From: Bacteroidales bacterium
Lineage (GTDB): Bacteria; Bacteroidota; Bacteroidia; Bacteroidales; VadinHA17
NCBI GenBank assembly: GCA_021371855.1
Contig: JAJFVL010000061.1
Span: forward strand, 87,413-147,515
Direction: 5' to 3'
DNA: 60,103 nt
The position numbers were made by a program, and so were the translations under genes. Positions 9,368 through 18,626 of the stretch are shown piece after piece. Each line of letters opens with the position of its first letter. Within the stretch, counting starts at the first letter, position 1. The notes under the pieces were generated by a model. The model did not search any database and was not told the origin of the DNA. It worked only from the letters and a program-made list of their open reading frames with translations.

Positions 9368-9389
9368 ATCAGGGTAATTGGGCCCTGAT
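9368..9389 (+). terminator. Hairpin between the DUF1080 gene and mtaB
   Basis: ATCAGGG (9368-9374) pairs exactly with CCCTGAT (9383-9389) around an 8-base loop. The T-run that should follow an intrinsic terminator is missing (GAAATAAAATATG follows), and the mtaB start codon is only 10 bases away. It may be a weak terminator for the phoH-DUF1080 unit or a structure in the mtaB leader. Confidence 0.4.
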
Positions 9390-9399
9390 GAAATAAAAT

Positions 9400-10704
9400 A
9401 TGAATTCAGAGAAGAAAAAAGTGGCATTTCAGACCCTTGGATGTAAACTCAATTTTGCAGAGACGTCAACTATTTCACGATCGTTCCCTGAAGATCAGTT
9501 TGAAAGGGTTTCTGCAAATACAAAAGCTGATATTTACATAATCAATACATGCTCTGTTACTGATACTGCTGATAGAAAATGCAGGCAGGCAATAAAGAAA
9601 TTTATCAACCTTTCACCTGATGCCTTTATTGCGGTTGTGGGTTGTTATGCTCAATTAAATCCTCAGAAAATTTCTTCTATTCCGGGAGTTGATCTGGTGC
9701 TTGGCTCAAATGAGAAGTTCAACATAGCAGATTATCTTACCAATCTGAAAAAGAAACAAAATACAGAAATACACTCCTGCGACCTCGCTTCAACTGATGA
9801 TTTTAAACAGTCATACTCGTTGGGTGACAGAACCCGTTCCTTCCTGAAAGTACAGGACGGATGTGACTATAAATGTTCATATTGCACAATTCCTTTGGCC
9901 CGTGGACGAAGCAGGAATCCTGAGATATCAACCATTATAACTGAAGCTGAGAAAATTGCTGCAAGAGGGATAAAAGAGATTGTTATAACTGGTGTCAATA
10001 TCGGTGATTTCGGGAAATCAACGGGAGACTCATTTACTGAATTGATGAAAGAGCTTGTTAAGGTTCAGGGTATCGAACGGTTCCGGATCTCCTCTATCGA
10101 GACCAACCTGCTATCTGTGGAATTATTGGAAATGGCAGCAAAACATGAAAAAATTCTTCCTCATTTCCATATCCCTTTGCAAAGCGGTTGTAACAAGATA
10201 CTGGGCCTCATGAGGCGAAGGTATACCAGGGAAATGTTTGCATCAAAGTTAATGATGGTAAGGGATAGATTGCCTCTGGCAGGTGTCGGTGCCGATGTTA
10301 TAGTCGGCTTCCCTGGTGAATCTGATTCTGATTTTGAGGATACCTATTCATTCCTGGAGAAAACAGACCTCTCCTACCTTCATGTGTTCCCCTTTTCCGA
10401 AAGACCCGATACGGTTGCTGCAAAAATGCCTGGAAAAGTCAAGTACAAAGAAAAAGAATCAAGAAGTAAAAAACTTCTCGCTCTTTCGAAAGCTAAAAAC
10501 CTGAATTTCTATAAATTGAATATCGGCCAGATAACAGATGTTTTGTTTGAAGCAACACGTATTGATGGATTTATTACAGGTTTTACCTCCAATTATATCA
10601 GGGTCGAGTATCCCTGGCAGTCAAAACTTGTCGGACAGATAAAAAAAGTCAGATTATCAGGCATATCTTCGACAGGAAGAATGAGTATTGAACTAATAAA
10701 TTAA
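9400..10704 (+). CDS. mtaB: tRNA (t6A37) methylthiotransferase MtaB
   Basis: This radical SAM methylthiotransferase adds a methylthio group at C2 of t6A37 in tRNAs reading ANN codons. The protein is 434 residues. The N-terminal UPF0004 domain has Cys in FQTLGCKLNFAE, NTCSVTD and VVGCYAQLNP, which bind the auxiliary cluster. The radical SAM motif is CDYKCSYCTIPLARGRSRN (CxxxCxxC), and a TRAM-type region ends the protein (about 370-430). Opening with KVAFQTLGCKLNFAE fits MtaB rather than MiaB. It starts a close run of five co-directional genes; the next starts 3 bases after its stop. Confidence 0.92.
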   Translation: MNSEKKKVAFQTLGCKLNFAETSTISRSFPEDQFERVSANTKADIYIINTCSVTDTADRKCRQAIKKFINLSPDAFIAVVGCYAQLNPQKISSIPGVDLVLGSNEKFNIADYLTNLKKKQNTEIHSCDLASTDDFKQSYSLGDRTRSFLKVQDGCDYKCSYCTIPLARGRSRNPEISTIITEAEKIAARGIKEIVITGVNIGDFGKSTGDSFTELMKELVKVQGIERFRISSIETNLLSVELLEMAAKHEKILPHFHIPLQSGCNKILGLMRRRYTREMFASKLMMVRDRLPLAGVGADVIVGFPGESDSDFEDTYSFLEKTDLSYLHVFPFSERPDTVAAKMPGKVKYKEKESRSKKLLALSKAKNLNFYKLNIGQITDVLFEATRIDGFITGFTSNYIRVEYPWQSKLVGQIKKVRLSGISSTGRMSIELIN

Positions 10705-10707
10705 TCA

Positions 10708-11505
10708 ATGATCGATCTTAAAAATATTTGTAAAGAAGTGGAAAAAATAGCCCGTGAAACCGGGATGTTTATTCGGAAAGAAGCTGAAGGATTCGATATC
10801 AGCAGAACAGAAAAAAAAGGGTTGAACGATTTTGTAAGCTATGTTGATAAGGGCTCTGAAAAAATACTTGTCGAAAAATTAAACCGGCTTCTCCCTGAAG
10901 CAGGTTTCAAAACAGAAGAAGGAACATCAACAAAAAAAGGTTTGAAATATTGTTGGGTTATAGATCCTCTTGATGGCACAACTAATTTCATTCACGGCCT
11001 TTCCCTCTATGCAATAAGTATTGCTCTTATGGAGGAGGATGAAGCTGTTGCCGGTGTTGTTTACGAAGTTAACGGAAATGAAATGTTTACAGCCTGCAAA
11101 AATGGAGGAGCATGGCTCAATGGACATCAGATTCATGTTTCAAAAGCCCCTAGGCTTTCTGACAGCCTGGTAGCAACCGGATTTCCTTACAGCGATTTCA
11201 GCCATCTTGATTCCTATATGAAATGTCTTACCCATTTCTGCAAAAACACACATGGCATAAGAAGGCTCGGATCTGCAGCAATAGATCTTTCATATGTGGC
11301 ATGTGGCAGGTTTGAAGCTTTTTATGAATACGGGCTTCATCCCTGGGACATTGCGGCAGGAATTCTCATCGTTCGCGAAGCAGGTGGACGGGTAAGCGAT
11401 TTCTCAGGTAATGAAGATAACCTTAATGGTGATGAGATTCTGGCATCAACAGAACTCGTTTTCCCTGAAATTCTTAAAACTGTAACCGCATTTATGAAAA
11501 ATTAG
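10708..11505 (+). CDS. Inositol monophosphatase family protein (SuhB-like)
   Basis: This is a 265-residue member of the Mg2+-dependent, lithium-sensitive sugar phosphatase family. The metal site is visible: the Glu of KTEEGTST, WVIDPLDGTTNFIHG as the family signature 1, and GLHPWDIAAGILIVREAGG as signature 2. Members hydrolyse inositol phosphates, related sugar phosphates or PAP, and the motif alone does not fix the substrate. It starts 3 bases after mtaB and ends 11 bases before the acyltransferase gene, so it is part of the same transcript. Confidence 0.92.
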   Translation: MIDLKNICKEVEKIARETGMFIRKEAEGFDISRTEKKGLNDFVSYVDKGSEKILVEKLNRLLPEAGFKTEEGTSTKKGLKYCWVIDPLDGTTNFIHGLSLYAISIALMEEDEAVAGVVYEVNGNEMFTACKNGGAWLNGHQIHVSKAPRLSDSLVATGFPYSDFSHLDSYMKCLTHFCKNTHGIRRLGSAAIDLSYVACGRFEAFYEYGLHPWDIAAGILIVREAGGRVSDFSGNEDNLNGDEILASTELVFPEILKTVTAFMKN

Positions 11506-11516
11506 CCTTACTCTGA

Positions 11517-12401
11517 ATGGAAGCTGTTTTATACTACCTGGTTTACGGTTTAACATGGATATTGTCACTTCTGCCACTCCGGATAATGTATATCGTTTCC
11601 GACTTTATATATCTTCTGCTCTATTACTTCCCTTCGTACAGAAGAAAGATTACTGCTGAAAATCTTAAAAATTCCTTCCCGGAAAAGAACGAAAAAGAAC
11701 TTAAATGCATTGAGAAAAAATTCTATCACCATCTTGCCGACCTTTTCATTGAGGACTTTAAGCTTATCCACATGAGCAGCGCCCAGCTGGAAAAAAGATG
11801 TGTATTTACAAATACCGAAATAATCCATAAACTTTTCGATGAAAATCGTGATGTGGCAGCAATAATGGGCCATTATGGTAACTGGGAATGGCTGGTTACC
11901 CTTCCTATGCATTCAAAATACAAATTTATATCAATCTATAAACCAATACAGAATAAATTATTCGACAGGTTTATGAATAACGTCCGGACAAGATATGGCA
12001 TGCACACAACTCCGATGTCACACATAATCAAGCAAATAATTAATGACAGGAACAATAATATACGGACATTTTCATCATTCATTTCCGACCAGTCCCCTGT
12101 TAAGGAAGACATAAAGTACCGGATGCCCTTCCTGAATCAGGATACACCTGTATATCTCGGTGCGGAAAAGATTGCATTAAAGTATGATATGGCTGTTGTC
12201 TTCATAAATGTTCAGAAGGTAAAACGAGGCTATTATACTGCCACCATAGAGCTTTTATTCGACCATACTAAAGGACTTCCGGAACATCTTATTACAGAAA
12301 CACACGTTAAAAGACTTGAAGAAATAATCAGGGAAAAGCCCGAATACTGGTTGTGGAGCCATCGACGCTGGAAACATAAGAGACAGGTTGAAAATGAATA
12401 A
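11517..12401 (+). CDS. Lysophospholipid acyltransferase family protein (LpxL/HtrB-like)
   Basis: This 294-residue membrane-associated acyltransferase of the lipid A late-acyltransferase family would add a secondary acyl chain to lipid A or a related lipid at the inner membrane. There is an N-terminal hydrophobic segment (about 3-40, LLPLRIMYIVSDFIYLLLYY). The catalytic HxxxxE motif reads GHYGNWEWL near residue 120, and FISDQSP marks the second conserved block. The C-terminus WLWSHRRWKHK is typical of the family. Eight bases overlap the next gene, a glycosyltransferase, at ATGAATAA, so translation is probably coupled. The exact acceptor is not shown by the sequence. Confidence 0.9.
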   Translation: MEAVLYYLVYGLTWILSLLPLRIMYIVSDFIYLLLYYFPSYRRKITAENLKNSFPEKNEKELKCIEKKFYHHLADLFIEDFKLIHMSSAQLEKRCVFTNTEIIHKLFDENRDVAAIMGHYGNWEWLVTLPMHSKYKFISIYKPIQNKLFDRFMNNVRTRYGMHTTPMSHIIKQIINDRNNNIRTFSSFISDQSPVKEDIKYRMPFLNQDTPVYLGAEKIALKYDMAVVFINVQKVKRGYYTATIELLFDHTKGLPEHLITETHVKRLEEIIREKPEYWLWSHRRWKHKRQVENE

Positions 12402-13422
12402 GACAACAATAGTAATATTAAACTGGAATGGCCTTGATTACCTGAAGATGTTTCTTGAAACAGTGGTAAAGTATTCAACCGGACATGAAACAGTTATTTG
12501 TGTTGCCGATAATTGTTCAACCGACGGATCACCGGAATGGGTTACTGAAAATTTTAAAGATATAGTCCTAATAAAGTTCGATAATAACTACGGATTTGCC
12601 GAAGGTTATAATCTTGCAATTAATCAGCTCGAATCGAGGTACTTTGTTTTACTTAACTCCGATGTTGAAGTTACTGAAAACTGGCTTCAACCTCTGGTAA
12701 GATTCATGGATGAAAATACTGATGTTGCATCATGTCAGCCAAAAATACTTTCATATAACAATAAAGATCATTTTGAATATGCCGGGGCTGCGGGAAGCTT
12801 TATCGACAAGTTCGGGTATCCTTTTTGCCGGGGCAGGATCTTTGACAGAATTGAAAAAGATTCCGGGCAATATGATAATCAAAGAGATATCTTCTGGTCG
12901 AGCGGGGCCTGTATGATTGTGCGTGGCGAAGCCTGGAAGAGATGTGGAGGATTTGATTCAGGGTTCTTTGCACATATGGAAGAAATTGATCTCTGCTGGA
13001 GATTCAGCAAAGCCGGGTACCGTGTATGCTATATCCCCGATTCAGTGGTATATCATGTCGGTGGGGGAACCCTTCCATATGATTCTCCGTTTAAAACGTA
13101 TCTTAATTTCCGGAACAGTCTCTTCCTTCTGTATAAAAACCTGCCTGACAATAAATTACACAGAACACTCTTTAAAAGAAAACTTTTTGATGGGCTGGCT
13201 GCAATTATGTTTATTATGAAAGGTGACTTTAAAAGCGTCAGATCAATATGGAAAGCTCATATTGATTATTATCATAATATGAGAAAGCTCAGAGAAAAGA
13301 GGACAATGGTAAAAGGGATTGAAACAGCACAGCCTTCTTCTCTTATTTTGAACAAAAGTATTGTTTTCGAGTTTTACGTAAAAGGCCATAAAACATATGA
13401 AAGTCTTAATCCGGGAAACTGA
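12394..13422 (+). CDS. Glycosyltransferase family 2
   Basis: This inverting GT-A glycosyltransferase is about 342 residues from the ATG at 12394, which overlaps the previous stop codon as ATGAATAA; a TTG six bases earlier is less likely. Motifs are TIVILNWNGLDYL at the start, the nucleotide-sugar site VADNCSTDGSP, the metal-binding region LLNSDVEVTENWL, and the acceptor-side motif GGFDSGFFAHMEEIDLCWR. This rhamnosyltransferase-like (RfbN/WcaA-type) subgroup typically builds O-antigen or capsule glycans. Its place after an acyltransferase suggests lipopolysaccharide or glycolipid synthesis, but donor and acceptor are unknown. Confidence 0.9.
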   Translation: MNKTTIVILNWNGLDYLKMFLETVVKYSTGHETVICVADNCSTDGSPEWVTENFKDIVLIKFDNNYGFAEGYNLAINQLESRYFVLLNSDVEVTENWLQPLVRFMDENTDVASCQPKILSYNNKDHFEYAGAAGSFIDKFGYPFCRGRIFDRIEKDSGQYDNQRDIFWSSGACMIVRGEAWKRCGGFDSGFFAHMEEIDLCWRFSKAGYRVCYIPDSVVYHVGGGTLPYDSPFKTYLNFRNSLFLLYKNLPDNKLHRTLFKRKLFDGLAAIMFIMKGDFKSVRSIWKAHIDYYHNMRKLREKRTMVKGIETAQPSSLILNKSIVFEFYVKGHKTYESLNPGN

Positions 13423-13428
13423 TCTGAA

Positions 13429-14598
13429 ATGAAAAACCATCAACTGCTCATATTTTTCTCAATAGTCCTTACAATTTACTCTCTGTTAAATATTTATATT
13501 TATTTTAAAGGTTATAATGCGATACCCGTCCTCCAAAAGAACCGGCTCTTATATTCATTAGTTTTCTTTTTGTTTACCGTATTATTTATAGCTGCAAAAA
13601 TCCTGGAGTCAACCCATTCTTCAGTTTTTTCTGACGTACTGAATATTTTAGGAGGCTTCTGGCTTGCATTCATATTTTATGCTTTTTTGTTTTTCCTTGT
13701 GTCAGATATTATTTTCCTGCTGCTTAGAATCTCAGGAACTATCAATAGTGAAAACACTGTTCTTTTTCGCAAGTGGTCTTTTACTATTACATTGATTATT
13801 TCTTCTTTACTAATAGTTGGAGGCTTCATAAATGCCGTGATACCGGTTATTAAAGAATATAACATTACCATAAACAAACCGGTCGGAGAGGTCAAATCGT
13901 TGAGGGTAGCTGCAGTATCTGATATTCATCTTGGCAGCATAATAAGAAAAAGAAGCATTAAAAAACTTTCAAATATGCTAAAAGAGGTGAAACCTGATAT
14001 CATTTTGCTTCTTGGAGATATTGTTGATGGTGAGATCGGCCCCGTTTTAAGAGGTGACATGCTTAAATATTTCACAAGTCCCGGTTGCGCCGAGGGTCTC
14101 TTCGCAATAACCGGGAATCATGAATTCATTGGAGGCGCCAGGCGTACCATCCCGTATATTGAGAGCAAAGGCATTAAAATTTTAAAAGACGAAATGGTGA
14201 CCCTCAAGGGAGGTATTCAGATCATTGGCCGGATCGACAGGGATTCTTTCCGTTTTTATCGTAAAGAACGTTCTTCTCTGGACGACCTGATGAAGATGGC
14301 TGATACTTCAAAACCTGTTATTCTGCTCGACCACCAACCATTCAATCTTGATGAAGCAGTAAACTGCGGAGTTGATCTTCAACTTTCAGGACATACTCAT
14401 AACGGACAGATTTGGCCCTTGAATTATATTACTTCCATGATATATGAATTAAGCCATGGTTATCTGAAGAAAGGAAATACTCAATTTATAGTATCTTCAG
14501 GATATGGTCTCTGGGGGCCGAGAGTAAGATCGGGCAGCAGATCTGAAGTCCTTCTTATCAATATCAGATTTAAAGGATATGAAGGCAGTCCCCGATAA
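13429..14598 (+). CDS. Membrane metallophosphoesterase (YkuE/YaeI-like)
   Basis: This protein of 389 residues has four hydrophobic segments in the first 145 residues and then a calcineurin-like phosphoesterase domain (about 150-380). All metal motifs are present: AVSDIHLGS, LLGDIVDGE, ITGNHEF and the histidines of LLDHQPF and SGHTHNGQIWPL. Related enzymes (YkuE, LpxH-like YaeI) act on lipid-linked or phospholipid-derived substrates at the inner membrane. It is the last gene of the run that begins with mtaB and converges with murF 4 bases away. The four-helix N-terminus is common in Bacteroidota homologues. Confidence 0.9.
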   Translation: MKNHQLLIFFSIVLTIYSLLNIYIYFKGYNAIPVLQKNRLLYSLVFFLFTVLFIAAKILESTHSSVFSDVLNILGGFWLAFIFYAFLFFLVSDIIFLLLRISGTINSENTVLFRKWSFTITLIISSLLIVGGFINAVIPVIKEYNITINKPVGEVKSLRVAAVSDIHLGSIIRKRSIKKLSNMLKEVKPDIILLLGDIVDGEIGPVLRGDMLKYFTSPGCAEGLFAITGNHEFIGGARRTIPYIESKGIKILKDEMVTLKGGIQIIGRIDRDSFRFYRKERSSLDDLMKMADTSKPVILLDHQPFNLDEAVNCGVDLQLSGHTHNGQIWPLNYITSMIYELSHGYLKKGNTQFIVSSGYGLWGPRVRSGSRSEVLLINIRFKGYEGSPR

Positions 14599-14602
14599 TT
14601 AT

Positions 14603-15895
14603 TCAGAGCAGGTCGTAAATTTTCTCCAGCCCGATTCCCCTTGATCCCTTTATTAAAATAGTGTCTCCTTTAACAGGTTCACTCTTAAGGAACTTCATAA
14701 GATCGTCTACATCTGAAAAGGATCTGAATCCATATTCAGGAGAGACTTTCCTAAACACAGAACCCACCAGAAATACCTTTCTGATTTTAAAGGATTGAAG
14801 TTCATTCAATAATTTAATGTGCTCTTCTTCGCTCTTTTCACCGAGCTCCAGCATGTCGCCCAGGATAACAAGCTTCGAATCAGACTGGACTCCTGCAAAT
14901 GATTCAAGAGATGAATGCATACTTGTTGGGTTTGCATTATAAGCATCGCATATCAGGGTATTATTCTTTGTGATCCTTACCTGTGATCTGTTATTCGCAG
15001 GCTGATAATTTTCAATTGCATCTATAACATCTCTTATTTCGACACCCAGAAATAAACCTGTGGCTATTGCAGCCTTAATATTTTCGATATTATAACGACC
15101 AAAAAGATGGGTACAAATATTATATGTCTGGTTATTATAAGCAGCTGTCAACTTCAGATTCAGGTCATGCGACAGAACCTTCACTATAAGCTCTGTTCCT
15201 GCGGGTTCAGAAAAAGGCAGGGCTTTGTTTCCAATCCTCAATATCTGTTTTTTCAGTATTTGATTCTGATCATTATACAGGACCGTACCGTTTTTTGTTT
15301 GAAGAAATTCATAAAGTTCCGTTTTTGCCTTTACTATCCCGTCAACAGACCCGAATCCTTCTATATGCGCTGTGCCAATATTGGTAATTATTCCGTAATC
15401 GGGTTTTGCTATCATGCACAACCTGCTTATTTCCCCGATGTGACTGGCCCCCATCTCAATTATCATCATCTCTGTCGCCGCAGGTGCCGAAAGTATTGTA
15501 AGCGGAACTCCTATATGATTATTAAGATTTCCCCTGGTATAATGAACCTTATATTTTTTTGACAGTACTGATGCAATCAGCTCCTTTGTAGTAGTCTTAC
15601 CATTAGTTCCGGTTATGGCAAGTACCGGAATATTCATTTCTTCCCTGTGATGTAATGCCAGCGACTGAAGCTCATTGAGGCAGTCATCCACAAGTATTGT
15701 CTTTTCGGTTTTAAAAAGAGGATCATCGATAACGGCCCATGAAGCTCCCTTTTGCAAAGCATCCGATGCAAATTTGTTCCCGTCATAGTTGTAACCTCGT
15801 AGTGCAAAGAAAATCTGTCCTTTTCCGGCAATCCTAGAATCAGTAACAACGCCGGAAGATTGTTTAAATATTTTGTACAGCTGTTCCGTTTCCAT
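14603..15895 (-). CDS. murF: UDP-N-acetylmuramoyl-tripeptide--D-alanyl-D-alanine ligase MurF
   Basis: MurF attaches D-Ala-D-Ala to UDP-MurNAc-tripeptide, the last cytoplasmic step of the peptidoglycan precursor. The protein is about 430 residues from the ATG at 15895 (METEQLYKIFKQS). A longer frame to 15916 would run into the terminator hairpin and is rejected. It shows the N-terminal substrate domain, the P-loop AITGTNGKTTTKELIASVL, the central motif MGASHIGEISRL, and a C-terminal domain with CDAYNANPTSMHSSL. It lies downstream of gldJ on the same strand; gldJ-murF linkage is also known in Flavobacterium. A strong hairpin between them suggests murF is partly insulated from gldJ transcription. 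Confidence 0.95.
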   Translation of the reverse strand: METEQLYKIFKQSSGVVTDSRIAGKGQIFFALRGYNYDGNKFASDALQKGASWAVIDDPLFKTEKTILVDDCLNELQSLALHHREEMNIPVLAITGTNGKTTTKELIASVLSKKYKVHYTRGNLNNHIGVPLTILSAPAATEMMIIEMGASHIGEISRLCMIAKPDYGIITNIGTAHIEGFGSVDGIVKAKTELYEFLQTKNGTVLYNDQNQILKKQILRIGNKALPFSEPAGTELIVKVLSHDLNLKLTAAYNNQTYNICTHLFGRYNIENIKAAIATGLFLGVEIRDVIDAIENYQPANNRSQVRITKNNTLICDAYNANPTSMHSSLESFAGVQSDSKLVILGDMLELGEKSEEEHIKLLNELQSFKIRKVFLVGSVFRKVSPEYGFRSFSDVDDLMKFLKSEPVKGDTILIKGSRGIGLEKIYDLL

Positions 15896-15901
15896 TCTTC
15901 T

Positions 15902-15935
15902 AAAAAAATGCCTCATTATGAATTCATAATGAGGC
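15902..15935 (-). terminator. Perfect 26-base palindrome with T-run: gldJ terminator
   Basis: Positions 15910-15935 form an uninterrupted palindrome; one half is GCCTCATTATGAA. Read on the minus strand it is followed by seven T residues (15902-15908), the classic intrinsic terminator arrangement, just after gldJ. The T-run ends 6 bases before the murF ATG at 15895, so the structure could attenuate read-through from gldJ into murF. Confidence 0.75.
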
Positions 15936-15958
15936 TTATATATCTAATAAAATTAATT

Positions 15959-17455
15959 TCAGAATCCTGAAGGGCTTCCTACCCTGATCATGGCACATCT
16001 GAATCCGATATCATCACGGGAACTTTCCTGATCAAGGAATCTTCTGGTTGAGGGATTAAGCCAATAAGCTCTGTCTTTCCATGATCCGCCCTTGTATACC
16101 CTGGCGTTATCATTAATCAGAGTAACGAAGTCAGGGCTTCCTGATGTGTTATCCTGAGCGTACATCCGCATTGAGCCTTTTTTATTATCATCAACTTTCC
16201 AGTCGTTTCCTTCAGAAATTGCAGACTGAAGATCGCCATCCCTGTAATTTCTGTAATCGCCTTTCTGATAATTATACCTGTTTGCAACATCAGCATCTTT
16301 TACAGTATCAACAAAAAGGCGTCCCAGTTTGTCTTTAGCAACGACCTGGCCGTTAGCGTCTCTTTTTAAATCGGTATAAACATTACCTCTGAAAGGATTG
16401 AATCCGTCAACATCTTCAGGAGAAAGAGGACGGTATACATCCTGCACCCACTCATTTACATTTCCAGCCATGCAATAAAGACCGTAGTCATTTGGCCAAT
16501 ACGATTTAACATCTACTGTAATACTTCCATTATCGTTAAGACTGCCGGCTACTCCCATAAGGTCGCCTTTTCCACGTACAAAATTCGCATTCATTTCGCC
16601 ACGTGATTTTTTACCGGAGTTTCTTACATTATGTCCATCCCATGGATAGATTCTTCTTTCATATATTCTTTCTTCAAAAGTATTGCCTCTGAGCGCATAA
16701 GCTGCAAATTCCCATTCAGCTTCCGTAGGAAGCCTGTAGCTCGGAAGCAGAAGTCCATCTTCAAAGTTTGTTCTGCGCTCTGTCTGGTCCGGATTAAGAC
16801 TTTCGCGTAATTGATTTACAACTCCCTCATACTGACCTGCCAGATAAGCTTCTGTATTGAAGTTCTTTTCATTTACCTGGTTCGGATCGGGGTTAAGTTC
16901 ACCTTCATCAATAAGCAATTGTTCATTAACCCTGTCTGTTCTCCAGACACAGAAGTCGTTTGCTTTAACCCAGCTAACACCAACAACAGGATAATTGTTA
17001 TATGACGGATGTCTGAAATAATATTGTACATAGGGATCGTTGAAACCCATCGGACTTCGCCATACTAATGTATCGGGCAGTGCTCTTCTGAAAACTTCAG
17101 GATAATCTTTATAAACCCTTCTGAGCCAGAAAAGGTATTCGCGGTAATCAACATTTTTAACCTCTGTTTCATCCATGTAGAATGAAGACAGCGTTACCGT
17201 TCTTGGTTTATTGTTCCAGTCGAACATGACATCCTGCTGAACCTGTCCCATTGTAAAACGTCCTCCCTCAATGAGTACCAGACCTGGTCCTGTTTTCTGA
17301 TCCGCTCCAAGAGCGACTTCAAATCCGCCATTATCAGGATTATTATACTCCCAACCTGTTGAAGAAGATACATTACTTTCTTTTTTCTTAAAAATACAGG
17401 ATGTAAATAATAAAACTGTAACAAGGACTATTGGTAAGACTTTGAATTTATACAT
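15959..17455 (-). CDS. gldJ: GldJ, gliding motility / T9SS lipoprotein
   Basis: GldJ is an outer-membrane lipoprotein with a formylglycine-generating-enzyme-like fold, needed for gliding and T9SS function in Flavobacterium. I start it at the ATG at 17455 because this gives a clean lipoprotein signal (MYKFKVLPIVLVTVLLFTSC, Cys20) and has AAAGGAG just upstream. A longer frame to 17500 adds no signal-like residues. The mature protein begins with GWEYNNPDNGGFEV, typical of GldJ. FGE-fold motifs follow (VLIEGGRFTMG, LPTEAEWEFAAYAL, MAGNVNEWVQDVYRP, GFRCAMIRV). The catalytic Cys pair of true FGE is not evident, consistent with a structural role. Its place beside porP and divergent porU-porV matches other T9SS loci. 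Confidence 0.9.
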   Translation of the reverse strand: MYKFKVLPIVLVTVLLFTSCIFKKKESNVSSSTGWEYNNPDNGGFEVALGADQKTGPGLVLIEGGRFTMGQVQQDVMFDWNNKPRTVTLSSFYMDETEVKNVDYREYLFWLRRVYKDYPEVFRRALPDTLVWRSPMGFNDPYVQYYFRHPSYNNYPVVGVSWVKANDFCVWRTDRVNEQLLIDEGELNPDPNQVNEKNFNTEAYLAGQYEGVVNQLRESLNPDQTERRTNFEDGLLLPSYRLPTEAEWEFAAYALRGNTFEERIYERRIYPWDGHNVRNSGKKSRGEMNANFVRGKGDLMGVAGSLNDNGSITVDVKSYWPNDYGLYCMAGNVNEWVQDVYRPLSPEDVDGFNPFRGNVYTDLKRDANGQVVAKDKLGRLFVDTVKDADVANRYNYQKGDYRNYRDGDLQSAISEGNDWKVDDNKKGSMRMYAQDNTSGSPDFVTLINDNARVYKGGSWKDRAYWLNPSTRRFLDQESSRDDIGFRCAMIRVGSPSGF

Positions 17456-17538
17456 AACTCCTTTAGTTTTATGGCTTTTAAGAATATCCAAATATAACAA
17501 ATTTACTAAAACAATAAATTTTAATCCATCAAATATAA

Positions 17539-18507
17539 CTACAAATTGGGGAAATTTATTGTTTTAATAATTTTTCTTTTATCAACATTAATTAAACTAA
17601 ATGCAAGCCCTGTCTGATGAAGAAGCGATAAAGGCATAAAAGTATTTCCCGATACAATATTAAACTGATAGTTATAAAAGAAATACACTCTACTTGTTTT
17701 TAGGGAAAATCCAGCTTGCATATTCAGATTCTTTCCGTTGTTACCAAGCAATATTGCATTGAACGACAAATAATTACTTTCAATGACAACACCCGCGCCC
17801 GCGGATAAATATCGTCCCTGTATCTCCGTAAAAGATAAAGGTCTGGCTTTCAGACTCTTCGTTCTGTTAAGATTTATGTCACCAATAAGGTGCATGAAAT
17901 ATTTTCTTTTAAGTCTTTCGTTTGAAAAACCCGTTCCGGAAAGATCAGGTTCAACCAGGTGATTAATTGATAATCCTCCGGAAATTTTACCTGAAATAAA
18001 AACGACTCCTGTTCCAATATCAAATACTGTATGTCCAGAGGATACCAGCATTTCAGCAGAAGTGACCGACATTCCTCCCAAGGGATCGATCTGATCAGGC
18101 AATACTGCTTTATTAAAGTTGTACCCCCTGTGAAAAAATGAAGCTGAAAGTCCGGCGTTAATAAACAGATCGTGTCCTGCCTGTAAAAAATATGCGTATG
18201 ATAACCCGCCCCTGAGATCGTTTACAATTCCTCCAAGGTAATCATTGGAAATGTAAGCCCCTGCCCCACCATGCAAAGAAGGAAAATATGAATCATAAGA
18301 AAGGTAACCGGAATGAAGGTTATAATTATTCCCCGGATAAAAGTTAAGATACGACAATCTCAATACTCCGTTTCCTTCTCCGCCTGAAAGTGCCGGATTA
18401 TTCATCAGAACCATTTGATAATCTGGTCCCGGATCAATACCCTGCCCAAAACAACCGGCTGAAATAACAGCAATAAGCAGAAGTGTTTGAATAAGATGCT
18501 TTAACAT
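17539..18507 (-). CDS. PorP/SprF family T9SS membrane protein
   Basis: This predicted outer-membrane beta-barrel of 322 residues has a signal peptide (MLKHLIQTLLLIAVISAGC, cut near FGQG). The mature N-terminus has the family signature MNNPALSGGEGNG, in which NPALSG corresponds to the NPAxxG block of PorP/SprF. The rest is alternating hydrophobic beta-strand (GGLSYAYFLQAG, AGAGVVIESNYLSFNAILL, VYFFYNYQFN). PorP-type proteins work with the T9SS outer-membrane apparatus or as export partners for particular cargo. It lies 83 bases upstream of gldJ on the same strand, so both may be co-transcribed from the porP-porU gap. Whether it is the core PorP or a cargo-specific SprF-like paralogue cannot be told here. 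Confidence 0.82.
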   Translation of the reverse strand: MLKHLIQTLLLIAVISAGCFGQGIDPGPDYQMVLMNNPALSGGEGNGVLRLSYLNFYPGNNYNLHSGYLSYDSYFPSLHGGAGAYISNDYLGGIVNDLRGGLSYAYFLQAGHDLFINAGLSASFFHRGYNFNKAVLPDQIDPLGGMSVTSAEMLVSSGHTVFDIGTGVVFISGKISGGLSINHLVEPDLSGTGFSNERLKRKYFMHLIGDINLNRTKSLKARPLSFTEIQGRYLSAGAGVVIESNYLSFNAILLGNNGKNLNMQAGFSLKTSRVYFFYNYQFNIVSGNTFMPLSLLHQTGLAFSLINVDKRKIIKTINFPNL

Positions 18508-18609
18508 ATAAAGAAATACTGCAATATCAACGTAATGATATCGTTATTATTATGAATTGTAATAGTATACAAAAAAACAAAATAACTTAGCAAACAAAAA
18601 GCACATTCC

Positions 18610-18617
18610 TATCTTTG
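18610..18617 (+). promoter_or_regulatory. -7 promoter box for porU (TATCTTTG)
   Basis: TATCTTTG matches TAnnTTTG exactly and lies 9 bases before the ATG at 18627, implying a very short leader. A TTG inside the box could open a longer reading frame from 18615, but the promoter assignment argues against that start. Confidence 0.6.
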
Positions 18618-18626
18618 TCCTTAATA

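Noticed and set aside
15896..15916. Seven-codon N-terminal extension of murF
   Set aside because: It overlaps the terminator palindrome and the T-run; the ATG at 15895 gives a normal MurF start.
15959..17455. gldJ as a true formylglycine-generating enzyme
   Set aside because: The fold motifs are present, but the Cys pair needed for catalysis is not evident, and the lipobox plus neighbours fit GldJ.
18615..18626. TTG start for porU
   Set aside because: The TTG lies inside the TATCTTTG promoter box; the ATG at 18627 begins the signal peptide.
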